Shown in pieces: positions 55,121 to 62,844 of a stretch of 64,000 nucleotides of DNA. Positions within the stretch are counted from its first letter, which is position 1, and every line of letters begins with the position of its first letter. This DNA is from Salegentibacter salinarum. Its GTDB lineage: Bacteria; Bacteroidota; Bacteroidia; Flavobacteriales; Flavobacteriaceae. Below the pieces are notes generated by a model that was not told the origin of the DNA, did not search any database, and saw nothing but the letters and a program-made list of their open reading frames with translations. The stretch covers positions 248,001 through 312,000 of the forward strand of contig NZ_FUZC01000003.1 in assembly GCF_900168115.1 (NCBI RefSeq). Reading direction: 5' to 3'. Made by a program: the position numbers and the translations under genes.

Positions 55121-57979
55121 CTAATTTTTTTCCTGATTTTTTCTGAAATCAAACCATAGTTTCATGGTAATTCCATCGTCTCCGCTTTTAATTCGGATAT
55201 TCGTCGGTTGGCTGCTTGGTCCTTGATGTTCCAGAGGTTTAAAGGCTCGCATAGCAGGAATTTCATACATAAATGAAATATCTCCTTCCGGGAATTCCGG
55301 TTGTGGATGTACTTTAGAAACCGCATGTTCAGGCTCGGCTGGAGTGAATAAGCGCAGGAACATATTATCGTTCTCGCTAAACACCCTGAAGCCTTGATCC
55401 CCTGCACTTAAAAATCCACCTAAGAAATTGGCGTGATAACCTTTAAATTCAGGGTAGATGAGATTCTCGTAACTTTCACCGGTAATGGTATTATTATAGT
55501 CTTTTTGCCAAATAGAATATTCGGTTCCTTTTAAGCGGTTTTTCCATACACGGTAAGGTCCTTTTCCAAACCATTTAAAACCTTCAACTCCTTCTTCAGG
55601 AAAATCAAATGTAATCCCGAATTTATCAATATTCCCTTCGTAAAATGCACCATCAAAACCATCACCTCCCCTTGCATTTGTTAGGGCGGTCATGTGCATA
55701 TGCAAACGACCGTCTGGGTACATCGTCCACACAATACTTTCTATGCCGCCACCGTATTTAGCCGTAAAAATCGATTTATCCCCATCCTGGCTAATCTGAA
55801 AGTTCTGAAATTCGGCCTTCATTCCTATTGGCCGTGGACCATTGTGAAATGGGATTTCGTTTTCACCGCTGGAAACTGATGTAAGTAGACCTGTTGTTTT
55901 ATCAAAACTTACTTTTATATCATTTCCGGAAAGTGTGATGTTATTTTCGCTTTCTTCAGCAGAAGCAGCTTGTTGGTTCTCTTCATCCAGTAAAAATTTA
56001 TCGGCGAAATAATCGGCACGGTGAATAGGCCAGGTCCAGGTGTAAATTTCCCTTTCGTGTTGATCCCAGGCTGTAATTTCCAACCAATCACCTTCAAAAA
56101 AATTCTCCCCTGGCTGAAAATTGATTTTTCGTGTTTCTCCCGGAACTGCGTCTGGTAAATTTATTTCTCCAGAAGCTATTTCACTTACTTCCGAATCACT
56201 GTAAAGTATTTCTTCCGGAGCTTTCATTACCTCGTACTTCATTTTAGCAGAGTTCAGGTTACTAAAGAGGAAGTCGTTTGTCACTAAAAAAGAGCCGTCA
56301 AAAGTTTGTGTAATTAAGCGCGGTTCAAACTGGATGGGTGCCCAAACTTCTTTGATTGTATAAAAACTACCTTCTTTTTGACGGTGTGGTCCTAAAATTC
56401 CATCGGCGGCAAGGTTTCCTTTGGAGTCATATTTTCTTTCCCCCTCCCAATCGCTTCTTATCACGGCGTTATCACTGAAATCCCATATGAATCCACCGGC
56501 AAATAACGGACTCTCTTTATACTTATTCCAGAAATCATCTAAACCGGCACCGTGACCATTATCATAGGTTCCGTGCATAAATTCCGTAGGAAAAAATACA
56601 TTTTCCCCGGACCCAAAGCGATGCACGCCAGTTTGGTATGTGGGGTAGTGGTGGGTGTCCCAACCGTTAAAATCGGCCCAGGGATGAATAACTATTCTTT
56701 TTTGCGGGTCATAATCGTGAAAAACCGAATCCAGTTCATAATTCCAACCTCCTTCATTTCCCTGGTCCCAGATGATAACTGAAGCGCTATTTACATCCCT
56801 TTTTACAGTTTCTTTCACCAATTGGCTCCCGGATTCCGTGTCATAAGGGTTTTGCCATCCAGCCAGTTCATTTAAAACAAAAAGGCCTAAAGAGTCGGCG
56901 GCTTCCATAAAATGTTTGTCGGCCGGGTAATGAAAACGAACTGCGTTCATATTCATATCCTTGATGAGGTTTACGTCCATTACACTAATGCGTTTGCTGG
57001 TGCTTCGGCCAGATTCCGGCCATAATGTATGTCGATTTACCCCTTTCATTAATATTTTCTTGCCATTAACGTAAATACCATCTTTTTTTCTGAATTCCAG
57101 GGTTCGAAATCCAATGCGATCTGAAGTTTCGTGCAGCGTTTTTCCGTTTTGGACGAGTTTCAGTTTTAACTCATATAAATTTGGACTTTCAGGATCCCAG
57201 GTTTTTACGTTATCCCATTTTGCTTCAATAATTTCTTTCTCAGTGTTCTCTGCAACAGGAAAACTAAAGGTTTCAAATTCTTGGGTTTGTTCTCCTACAG
57301 CGGAGATTTTAGCTTCAATTTTCGTATTATCGGGAATGTTTTTTAGGTCTACCTCCGCGGTTAGACTTCCATCCATTTTTGCATCTACCGCAAAATGAAC
57401 TATATGAGAATTGGGTTTTATTTCCAGCCATACCGGTCTATAAATTCCTCCAAACAGCCACCAGTCCGCTTTGCGTTCCGCGTTATTTACCGTGGGGTTT
57501 GCGGAATGTTTCCAAACGTGAACCTCCAGTAAATTTTCTTCACCATATTTTAGAAACTCGGTAATATCATATTCAAATTGGTAAAACCCTCCCTGATGCT
57601 TAGGGCCTACCACTTCGCCGTTAATCTTAACCTCGGTATCGGTCATAGCACCACCGAAAACTATTTTAACTGCTTTACCTTTGTTATCGACTGGAACTTC
57701 AAATGTATGTTTATAAAAGCCTTCTTCTTTACTGGGTTCTTCCAGGTTTAATTCTTTATACCAACGGCCATAAGTATAAGTTCCAAATCCTTCAATTTCC
57801 CATTGGGAGGGAACATTAATGTTGCTCCATTCGTTACTGTTTCTGCCATCACTCACCTTAAAATCCCATTCAACAGGTTCCTCAAAGCTTTTACCTGATA
57901 AATAAATTTTCTCTGTTTGTTGTGCGGTAAGTTGTAAGCTTCCTAAAATTAGAAAGGTAAATAGTAAGTGTTTTTTCAT
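55121..57979 (-). CDS. GH2 beta-galactosidase (LacZ type with small-chain domain)
   Basis: This 952-residue secreted enzyme has a signal ending LQLTAQ. LacZ-type order: jelly roll (VPSQWEIEGFGTYTYGRWY, DTEVKINGEVVG), Ig domain, barrel, second Ig domain, and C-terminal Bgal_small_N domain (from ~690; ISFDKTTGLLTSV-like, GFKWFGKGPYRVWKNR). The acid/base is Glu409 in DQGNEGG and the nucleophile is Glu466 in FPTEFMHG. The acid/base motif departs from the usual SLGNE. The region between the glutamates contains HHYPTYQTGV and the FIWDFSDNAV segment expected of LacZ-type barrels. It follows the single-domain SGNH gene after about 60 bp. A beta-galactosidase role on pectic galactan is likely, with beta-glucuronidase as an alternative. 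Confidence 0.88.
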   Translation of the reverse strand: MKKHLLFTFLILGSLQLTAQQTEKIYLSGKSFEEPVEWDFKVSDGRNSNEWSNINVPSQWEIEGFGTYTYGRWYKELNLEEPSKEEGFYKHTFEVPVDNKGKAVKIVFGGAMTDTEVKINGEVVGPKHQGGFYQFEYDITEFLKYGEENLLEVHVWKHSANPTVNNAERKADWWLFGGIYRPVWLEIKPNSHIVHFAVDAKMDGSLTAEVDLKNIPDNTKIEAKISAVGEQTQEFETFSFPVAENTEKEIIEAKWDNVKTWDPESPNLYELKLKLVQNGKTLHETSDRIGFRTLEFRKKDGIYVNGKKILMKGVNRHTLWPESGRSTSKRISVMDVNLIKDMNMNAVRFHYPADKHFMEAADSLGLFVLNELAGWQNPYDTESGSQLVKETVKRDVNSASVIIWDQGNEGGWNYELDSVFHDYDPQKRIVIHPWADFNGWDTHHYPTYQTGVHRFGSGENVFFPTEFMHGTYDNGHGAGLDDFWNKYKESPLFAGGFIWDFSDNAVIRSDWEGERKYDSKGNLAADGILGPHRQKEGSFYTIKEVWAPIQFEPRLITQTFDGSFLVTNDFLFSNLNSAKMKYEVMKAPEEILYSDSEVSEIASGEINLPDAVPGETRKINFQPGENFFEGDWLEITAWDQHEREIYTWTWPIHRADYFADKFLLDEENQQAASAEESENNITLSGNDIKVSFDKTTGLLTSVSSGENEIPFHNGPRPIGMKAEFQNFQISQDGDKSIFTAKYGGGIESIVWTMYPDGRLHMHMTALTNARGGDGFDGAFYEGNIDKFGITFDFPEEGVEGFKWFGKGPYRVWKNRLKGTEYSIWQKDYNNTITGESYENLIYPEFKGYHANFLGGFLSAGDQGFRVFSENDNMFLRLFTPAEPEHAVSKVHPQPEFPEGDISFMYEIPAMRAFKPLEHQGPSSQPTNIRIKSGDDGITMKLWFDFRKNQEKN

Positions 57980-58040
57980 ATCTATTATACGTTGATATTT
58001 TCTTAAATATTCAGTTTACTATGAATGTGGACAATTAAAA

Positions 58041-59333
58041 TTAATTTCCTTCGGGTTTGGTGCTTTCGAAATGAGTACTCAGGGGAACCGTCCAGTTTTT
58101 AAGATTATTAGGTTTATTTGAATCATAACGAGAGGTTTCTTCCCTGATGTGATTTTTTAATTCTAAATCAGAATTTCTTATTTCTTCAATAATCGCGAGC
58201 GCAATTTCATTGGCGCCAAAACCATTGAAATGTGTATTATCGGATAGTTCTTTATGCTGGCCGGGAAAGGTGTTTTCCTGATAATGTACCAAAGCATTTT
58301 TGGAATCTTCCACGCCCCAGGCTTCATACATTTTAGTGGTAATTTTAGTAAGATCTATAATTGGGACGTCCAGTGATTTAGCAACTTTGCGCATAGCATC
58401 AGGAAAATTGCCGTGAGTAGGTTCTAATTTTCCTTCTTTATTAAAATGACGACGTTCTGTGGGGGTAAGTAATACCGGGATTCCGCCCTTTTTACGGGCT
58501 TCTGTTACGTATTCTTTAAGGAGTTGAGTATACAGGCCATAAGCACCATTTCCTTCTCCCTTTATTTTTGAATCATTATGGCCAAATTCTATAAACAGGT
58601 AATCTCCTTGCTGTATAACATTTAGAATTTTTTTTAATCTATTTCTTCCTTTAAAAGAACCCAGCGATTCTCCTGAAGCCGCATAATTAGCTACCACTAT
58701 ATCTGAAGAAAAAAATTGAGTAATCATTTGGCCCCAGGATGCCCAGGGTTCTACATCCTGATCGGTTACCGTAGAATCCCCGGCAAGAAAAATATTTATA
58801 AAATCCTCTGCAGGCTTAATGCGAATAGCTTTTACGGCGACTTCCCCGGAAAACTCAAGCGTTAGTTTGTTATCCCAGTTTAGATCATCCTCTTCCCGGG
58901 ATTTTAAGTTTACCGATTCTTCCTCAGAAATTTTAATTCCTCTTAGATCTACGCTGAATGTTTCGGTTTTAATCCCTCCTTTTTTTACAGAAACCTGGCT
59001 GCGCATTAACCGGCGCGATTCCGCTTTTATAGTTGTTTCTGAGGTGCTTTTTTCGCTACCTAAATCGACTTCAATGAAATAATTTCCTTCGGGAAGTTTT
59101 ATTGAAAAATAAGCAGGAGTAGCAGAGGTAAAAGCATTTTTTTCGAAAACTATATTTTCGCAAGTATTAAAATCGAAGCCATAACCTCTATCCACATGGT
59201 AAGAAAGCGGCGATGAGATTGGGATCTCTTTAGATGATTTTTCCAAACCAAAATCAAATGTTTTAACTTCAGCCTGACTATAAACTATCGAGAAGTTTAG
59301 AGAAATTAATAAAATTGTAAAAATGAAATTCAT
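58041..59333 (-). CDS. SGNH (CE12-like) esterase with N-terminal beta-sandwich
   Basis: This 430-residue secreted protein (MNFIFTILLISLNFSIVYSQ) has a beta-sandwich over ~20-175 (FDFGLEKSS, YHVDRGYGFDF, YFIEVDLGSEKS) resembling the N-terminal domain of rhamnogalacturonan acetylesterases. The SGNH domain follows: Ser187 in AGDSTVTD, Gly in AASGESLGSF, Asn in FGHNDSK, and the catalytic Asp/His in SDNTHFNG. The N-domain is absent from the tandem esterase in the same operon, so the two probably attack different acetyl positions or chain contexts. It is the first gene of the six-gene minus-strand operon and has the shared operator/promoter directly upstream. Confidence 0.88.
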   Translation of the reverse strand: MNFIFTILLISLNFSIVYSQAEVKTFDFGLEKSSKEIPISSPLSYHVDRGYGFDFNTCENIVFEKNAFTSATPAYFSIKLPEGNYFIEVDLGSEKSTSETTIKAESRRLMRSQVSVKKGGIKTETFSVDLRGIKISEEESVNLKSREEDDLNWDNKLTLEFSGEVAVKAIRIKPAEDFINIFLAGDSTVTDQDVEPWASWGQMITQFFSSDIVVANYAASGESLGSFKGRNRLKKILNVIQQGDYLFIEFGHNDSKIKGEGNGAYGLYTQLLKEYVTEARKKGGIPVLLTPTERRHFNKEGKLEPTHGNFPDAMRKVAKSLDVPIIDLTKITTKMYEAWGVEDSKNALVHYQENTFPGQHKELSDNTHFNGFGANEIALAIIEEIRNSDLELKNHIREETSRYDSNKPNNLKNWTVPLSTHFESTKPEGN

Positions 59334-59363
59334 CTAAGTCTGATCTAATTTTGATAATCAGCC

Positions 59364-59410
59364 TAAAATTAATTTAAAGAAGCAATAACACTATCCTGTA
59401 CTGTTATGGG
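59364..59410 (-). promoter_or_regulatory. Shared operator plus minus-7 element for the esterase-led operon (site 4)
   Basis: On the minus strand, ATAACAGTACAGGATAGTG runs down from about 59406. TAATTTTA (59371-59364) follows 19 bases after ACAGGATAG and is one base off TAnnTTTG. It begins about 30 bp before the SGNH start codon. It also lies 28-51 bp past the regulator gene's stop. Confidence 0.65.
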
Positions 59411-59437
59411 TTGATAAGGTCTAAATAGAATGAAGAA

Positions 59438-60484
59438 TTAAACTGAATTACGTTCTATATATTTAAAAACGTTTTTCACTTTTTCCTTTTTATTTTTTAG
59501 GAGCATATATGCAGCGGTTTCACCCATTGTTTTAAAATCGGTACTTATTACGGTAATTCCTAACAGTTCCTTTAAAGGAGTTTCATTGTAAGAAATAATT
59601 CCAATGTCTTTACCAAGTACCAGTTTCTTTTTTCTAACCTGGCGTACAAGATTCACTAAATCTCTTTCCTGAATGGTGATGTATGCATCTTTGCTCTGAA
59701 GATCCATCTCGTCGTAAATTTCATCAAGTATTTCAAAATCTAAGTTATTCTCCCAACAAAATTGTTGAAAACCATGAAGAATTCGGCGAGGATACGGGTT
59801 GGCACTCTTACTGGGATAAACAAGAATTATTTTATCATATTTCTTAATTCTTTCTAATCCCTCATTTAAAGCTTTATAAATATCATTTTGAAAATCCTGG
59901 TAAATAGCACCATAGTTACCTGAAATACCCGGTTTTGTATTGTCTAACATAATTAGCTTGTCCTTAGGTATTTGTTCTAAGACCTTAATTACGTTTTCAG
60001 TATAACTTACATGATTAGAGTTTTCATCCCTAAAGTGTGGCATAATAACATAATAGTCATAAGCACCCATATTTCTCTCCAGAGATTTTATAAATAGAGA
60101 TTCATCACAATGGTAGATAAACATATTTACATGACCATTCACACCTATTGAGTCTACAAATGAATTATAGATTATCATTTTATAGGTGCTGGGTTTATTA
60201 ACCAGAAAAAAAATATTCGCCTTAGAAATGAGATCGGTTTTAGCTGTATAATAACCTTTCCCTTTTACCGAAATAATAACCTTACGTTCTTTTAATTGTT
60301 TATAAGCTTTTTCTACCGTGTCCCGCGAAAGATAACAGGATTCGCTTAATTCATTAATGGAAGGTATTTTTTCGCCAACCTTTAAATTTCCATTAGAAAT
60401 ATCCGCTATTATAGAATCCACAATTTGTTTGTATTTGGGAATACGGGATTTTTCATTTATTTGTATTTGAAAGGTCTGAGTCAT
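59438..60484 (-). CDS. GntR-type HTH regulator with LacI-like sugar-binding domain
   Basis: This 348-residue cytoplasmic regulator has an N-terminal winged helix of the GntR family (residues ~10-75: IPKYKQIVDSIIADI, VGEKIPSINELSE, SRDTVEKAYKQLKERKVI, GKGYYT). A periplasmic-binding-protein-fold effector domain covers ~85-348 (YDYYVIMPHF, GISGNYGAIYQD, DIGIISYNETPLKELLGITVISTD). This architecture senses a small sugar and binds paired DNA sites. It lies between the esterase-led operon and rhaEW, and four copies of a common operator flank those genes, susC3 and GH106. It is the best candidate for a rhamnose or rhamnulose-responsive controller of all four units. A palindrome GTAATCGATTAC lies 31-42 bp upstream of its start. 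Confidence 0.9.
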   Translation of the reverse strand: MTQTFQIQINEKSRIPKYKQIVDSIIADISNGNLKVGEKIPSINELSESCYLSRDTVEKAYKQLKERKVIISVKGKGYYTAKTDLISKANIFFLVNKPSTYKMIIYNSFVDSIGVNGHVNMFIYHCDESLFIKSLERNMGAYDYYVIMPHFRDENSNHVSYTENVIKVLEQIPKDKLIMLDNTKPGISGNYGAIYQDFQNDIYKALNEGLERIKKYDKIILVYPSKSANPYPRRILHGFQQFCWENNLDFEILDEIYDEMDLQSKDAYITIQERDLVNLVRQVRKKKLVLGKDIGIISYNETPLKELLGITVISTDFKTMGETAAYMLLKNKKEKVKNVFKYIERNSV

Positions 60485-60514
60485 TTAAACTAATTAAGGA
60501 AAAACACATTAAAG

Positions 60515-60526
60515 GTAATCGATTAC
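60515..60526. promoter_or_regulatory. Perfect 12-bp palindrome upstream of the GntR-type regulator
   Basis: GTAATCGATTAC has the CG-centred symmetry of LacI-family operators. It is placed where it could control the regulator gene. Ten of its bases (GTAATCGATT) recur in the susC2/GH43 intergenic region near 21836. The protein that binds it is unknown. Confidence 0.4.
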
Positions 60527-60593
60527 ACAATATTAAGCTTAATTTGTGAGAAATAAAAGATAGAACTCTTTAAAAAGATGCCATGTCAACATA

Positions 60594-60639
60594 GCAGTAC
60601 ACTACAGGATACTACCCTATAATTTATAATTTACTTTTG
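60594..60639 (+). promoter_or_regulatory. Shared operator plus minus-7 element for rhaEW (site 3)
   Basis: GCAGTACACTACAGGATAC (60594-60612) is followed after 19 bases by TACTTTTG (60632-60639), a perfect TAnnTTTG. The operator occupies the position where a minus-33 element would lie. Predicted leader is about 25 bases. Confidence 0.75.
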
Positions 60640-60669
60640 AGGTATTAAAGATAATTTTTTGGAATAATT

Positions 60670-62766
60670 ATGGAAAAAACTTTTAAATACGTAGACTATC
60701 TCTGGGAGGAGAAAAAAGCTGCAGACCTGGGCGATGACCAGGTCGCATTATTTTTATATAGATCTAATATCCTCGGTGCAGATTTGAGAATTACTAACTA
60801 CGGCGGTGGAAACACCAGCTGTAAAACAGTAGAAAAAGATCCTTTAACCAATGAAGATGTTGAGGTTATGTGGGTAAAGGGGTCTGGAGGAGACATCGGC
60901 ACTCTAACCAGGGAAGGTATTGCAGGTTTATATACCGAAAGATTAAGAAACCTTAAAAATGTTTATAAAGGTATTGAGGATGAAGATCGTATGGTGGGGC
61001 TTTTTAACCATTGTATTTACGATTTAAACAGCAAAGCACCTTCCATTGATACTCCTTTGCACGGGCTTCTTCCGTTTAAACATATAGATCACTTGCATCC
61101 AGATGCGCTTATTGCAGTGGCGGCAGCAAAAGATAGTGAACAAGTGACCAAAGAAATTTGGGGAGATACAATGGGTTGGGTCCCATGGCAACGCCCTGGC
61201 TTTGATCTTGGTCTTCAGTTAGAAAAATGCCTGGAGGAAAATCCGGGGATTCGAGGAATAGTACTTGGAAGTCATGGACTCTTTACCTGGGGAGACACTT
61301 CCTATGAATGTTATATGAACAGTCTGGATGTTATAGAAACTGCTTCAGAATATATTGAGAATAAGGTAAAAGAACAGGGGGAAGTTTTTGGAGGAAAGAA
61401 AACAGACAGCCTTCCTTCTTCTGGAAGGAAAGAAAAAGCTGCAGAATTGTTGCCATTACTTCGTGGTCTGGCTTCTTCAGAAAATAGAATGATCGGGCAT
61501 TTTACCGACAGTGATACTGTACTGGAATATATAAACAGTAATGATCTCGAAAGACTCGCTCCAATGGGTACCTCCTGTCCAGATCACTTTCTGAGAACAA
61601 AAATCCAGCCTTTAATCCTAAAATTAGATCCATCTGAAGATCTTTCGGATCCAGAGGCAGTTCTTAAAAAATTAGAACCAGATTTTGATCAATACCGTAA
61701 AGAGTACAAAGACTATTACGAAAATTGTAAACACGATAATAGTCCGACGATGCGAGATCCTAACCCGGTAATTATTATTTACCCGGGAGTTGGAATGTTT
61801 AGCTTTGCTAAGAATAAACAAACAGCAAGAGTTGCCAGTGAATTTTATGTGAACGCTATAAATGTAATGCGCGGTGCAGAGGCTATAACTGAATATACGT
61901 CCCTGCCTCGTCAAGAGGCATTTGATATTGAATACTGGCTTCTAGAAGAAGCAAAATTGCAAAGAATGCCTGCCGAGCAACCACTTTCCAGAAGAGTTGC
62001 TATTGTAACAGGAGCAGCTGGCGGTATTGGTAAGGCAATAGCCGATAAAATGGTAGCCGAAGGGGCAAATGTGGTGCTAACCGATATCACCAAAGAATCT
62101 TTAGAAGCGGCTGTTAAGACTTATAAAAAAGACCAGGTGAGCGGTGTGGTTTGCGATGTGACGGATGAAGCCTCTATTATCGCTGCTTATAAAGAGGCGA
62201 ATCTGGCTTTTGGTGGAGTGGATATCATTGTACATTCTGCCGGCTTGGCAATCTCAAAATCTTTAGAAGATACTAGCATGAAAGACTGGAACCTGCTTCA
62301 GGATGTGTTGGTTAAAGGTCAGTTTTTAATGGCACAACACGGAGCTGCTGTGATGAAAAAGCAAGGATTTGGAGGCGATATCATCAATATTGCCAGTAAA
62401 AACGGAATTGCCTCAGGACCTAATAATGTAGGTTACGGTACTGCAAAAGCCGCACAACAGCATATGTCCAGGTTATTGGCAGCAGAGTTGGGCGGAGATA
62501 AAATTAAAGTGAATATTGTTAATCCAGACGGTGTTATTGTCGGTAGTAAAATATGGGAAGGAGCCTGGGCAGAAGGTCGTGCCAAAGCTCACGGTATTAA
62601 GGTAGAAGACTTACCTAAACACTACGCAAAACGTAACCTTTTACAGGAAATTATTTTACCCGAAGATGTGGCAAACGGAGTTTTTGCGTGTATTGGAGTG
62701 CTTGATAAAAGTACTGGAAACACGATAAATGTAGATGGAGGAATGGCCAATGCTTTTGTGAGATAA
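60670..62766 (+). CDS. rhaEW: Bifunctional L-rhamnulose-1-phosphate aldolase / L-lactaldehyde dehydrogenase
   Basis: This 698-residue cytoplasmic fusion matches the RhaEW (YuxG) type. Residues ~1-430 are a class II aldolase: TNYGGGNTSCK, WVKGSGGD, the metal-binding HGLLPFKHIDHLHPD and GSHGLFTWGD. Residues ~440-698 are a short-chain dehydrogenase: TGAAGGIG from Thr447, catalytic YGTAK (Tyr589, Lys593), and NPDGVIVGSKIW. It splits L-rhamnulose-1-phosphate to DHAP and L-lactaldehyde and oxidises the latter to lactate. No rhaB kinase is visible in the window and it should lie further downstream. The gene has its own operator/promoter and is followed by a hairpin before rhaI. Confidence 0.95.
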   Translation: MEKTFKYVDYLWEEKKAADLGDDQVALFLYRSNILGADLRITNYGGGNTSCKTVEKDPLTNEDVEVMWVKGSGGDIGTLTREGIAGLYTERLRNLKNVYKGIEDEDRMVGLFNHCIYDLNSKAPSIDTPLHGLLPFKHIDHLHPDALIAVAAAKDSEQVTKEIWGDTMGWVPWQRPGFDLGLQLEKCLEENPGIRGIVLGSHGLFTWGDTSYECYMNSLDVIETASEYIENKVKEQGEVFGGKKTDSLPSSGRKEKAAELLPLLRGLASSENRMIGHFTDSDTVLEYINSNDLERLAPMGTSCPDHFLRTKIQPLILKLDPSEDLSDPEAVLKKLEPDFDQYRKEYKDYYENCKHDNSPTMRDPNPVIIIYPGVGMFSFAKNKQTARVASEFYVNAINVMRGAEAITEYTSLPRQEAFDIEYWLLEEAKLQRMPAEQPLSRRVAIVTGAAGGIGKAIADKMVAEGANVVLTDITKESLEAAVKTYKKDQVSGVVCDVTDEASIIAAYKEANLAFGGVDIIVHSAGLAISKSLEDTSMKDWNLLQDVLVKGQFLMAQHGAAVMKKQGFGGDIINIASKNGIASGPNNVGYGTAKAAQQHMSRLLAAELGGDKIKVNIVNPDGVIVGSKIWEGAWAEGRAKAHGIKVEDLPKHYAKRNLLQEIILPEDVANGVFACIGVLDKSTGNTINVDGGMANAFVR

Positions 62767-62785
62767 TTAAAGATAATCTAATAAA

Positions 62786-62816
62786 AAGCCTCATAGATTT
62801 TATATCTGTGAGGCTT
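62786..62816 (+). terminator. Hairpin between rhaEW and rhaI
   Basis: The stem AAGCCTCATAGAT/ATCTGTGAGGCTT is 13 bp with one G-U pair and a 5-base loop, followed by AATTTT. The next start is only 28 bp downstream, so this is probably a partial terminator or mRNA-processing hairpin rather than a full stop. Confidence 0.75.
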
Positions 62817-62844
62817 AATTTTAAATGAAAATATCGCATAAAAA

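Noticed and set aside
60594-60617. Classical perfect GntR palindrome at the shared operator
   Set aside because: Only the outer AGTA/TACT bases are symmetric; the inner bases are not, so I describe it as a conserved motif rather than a true palindrome.
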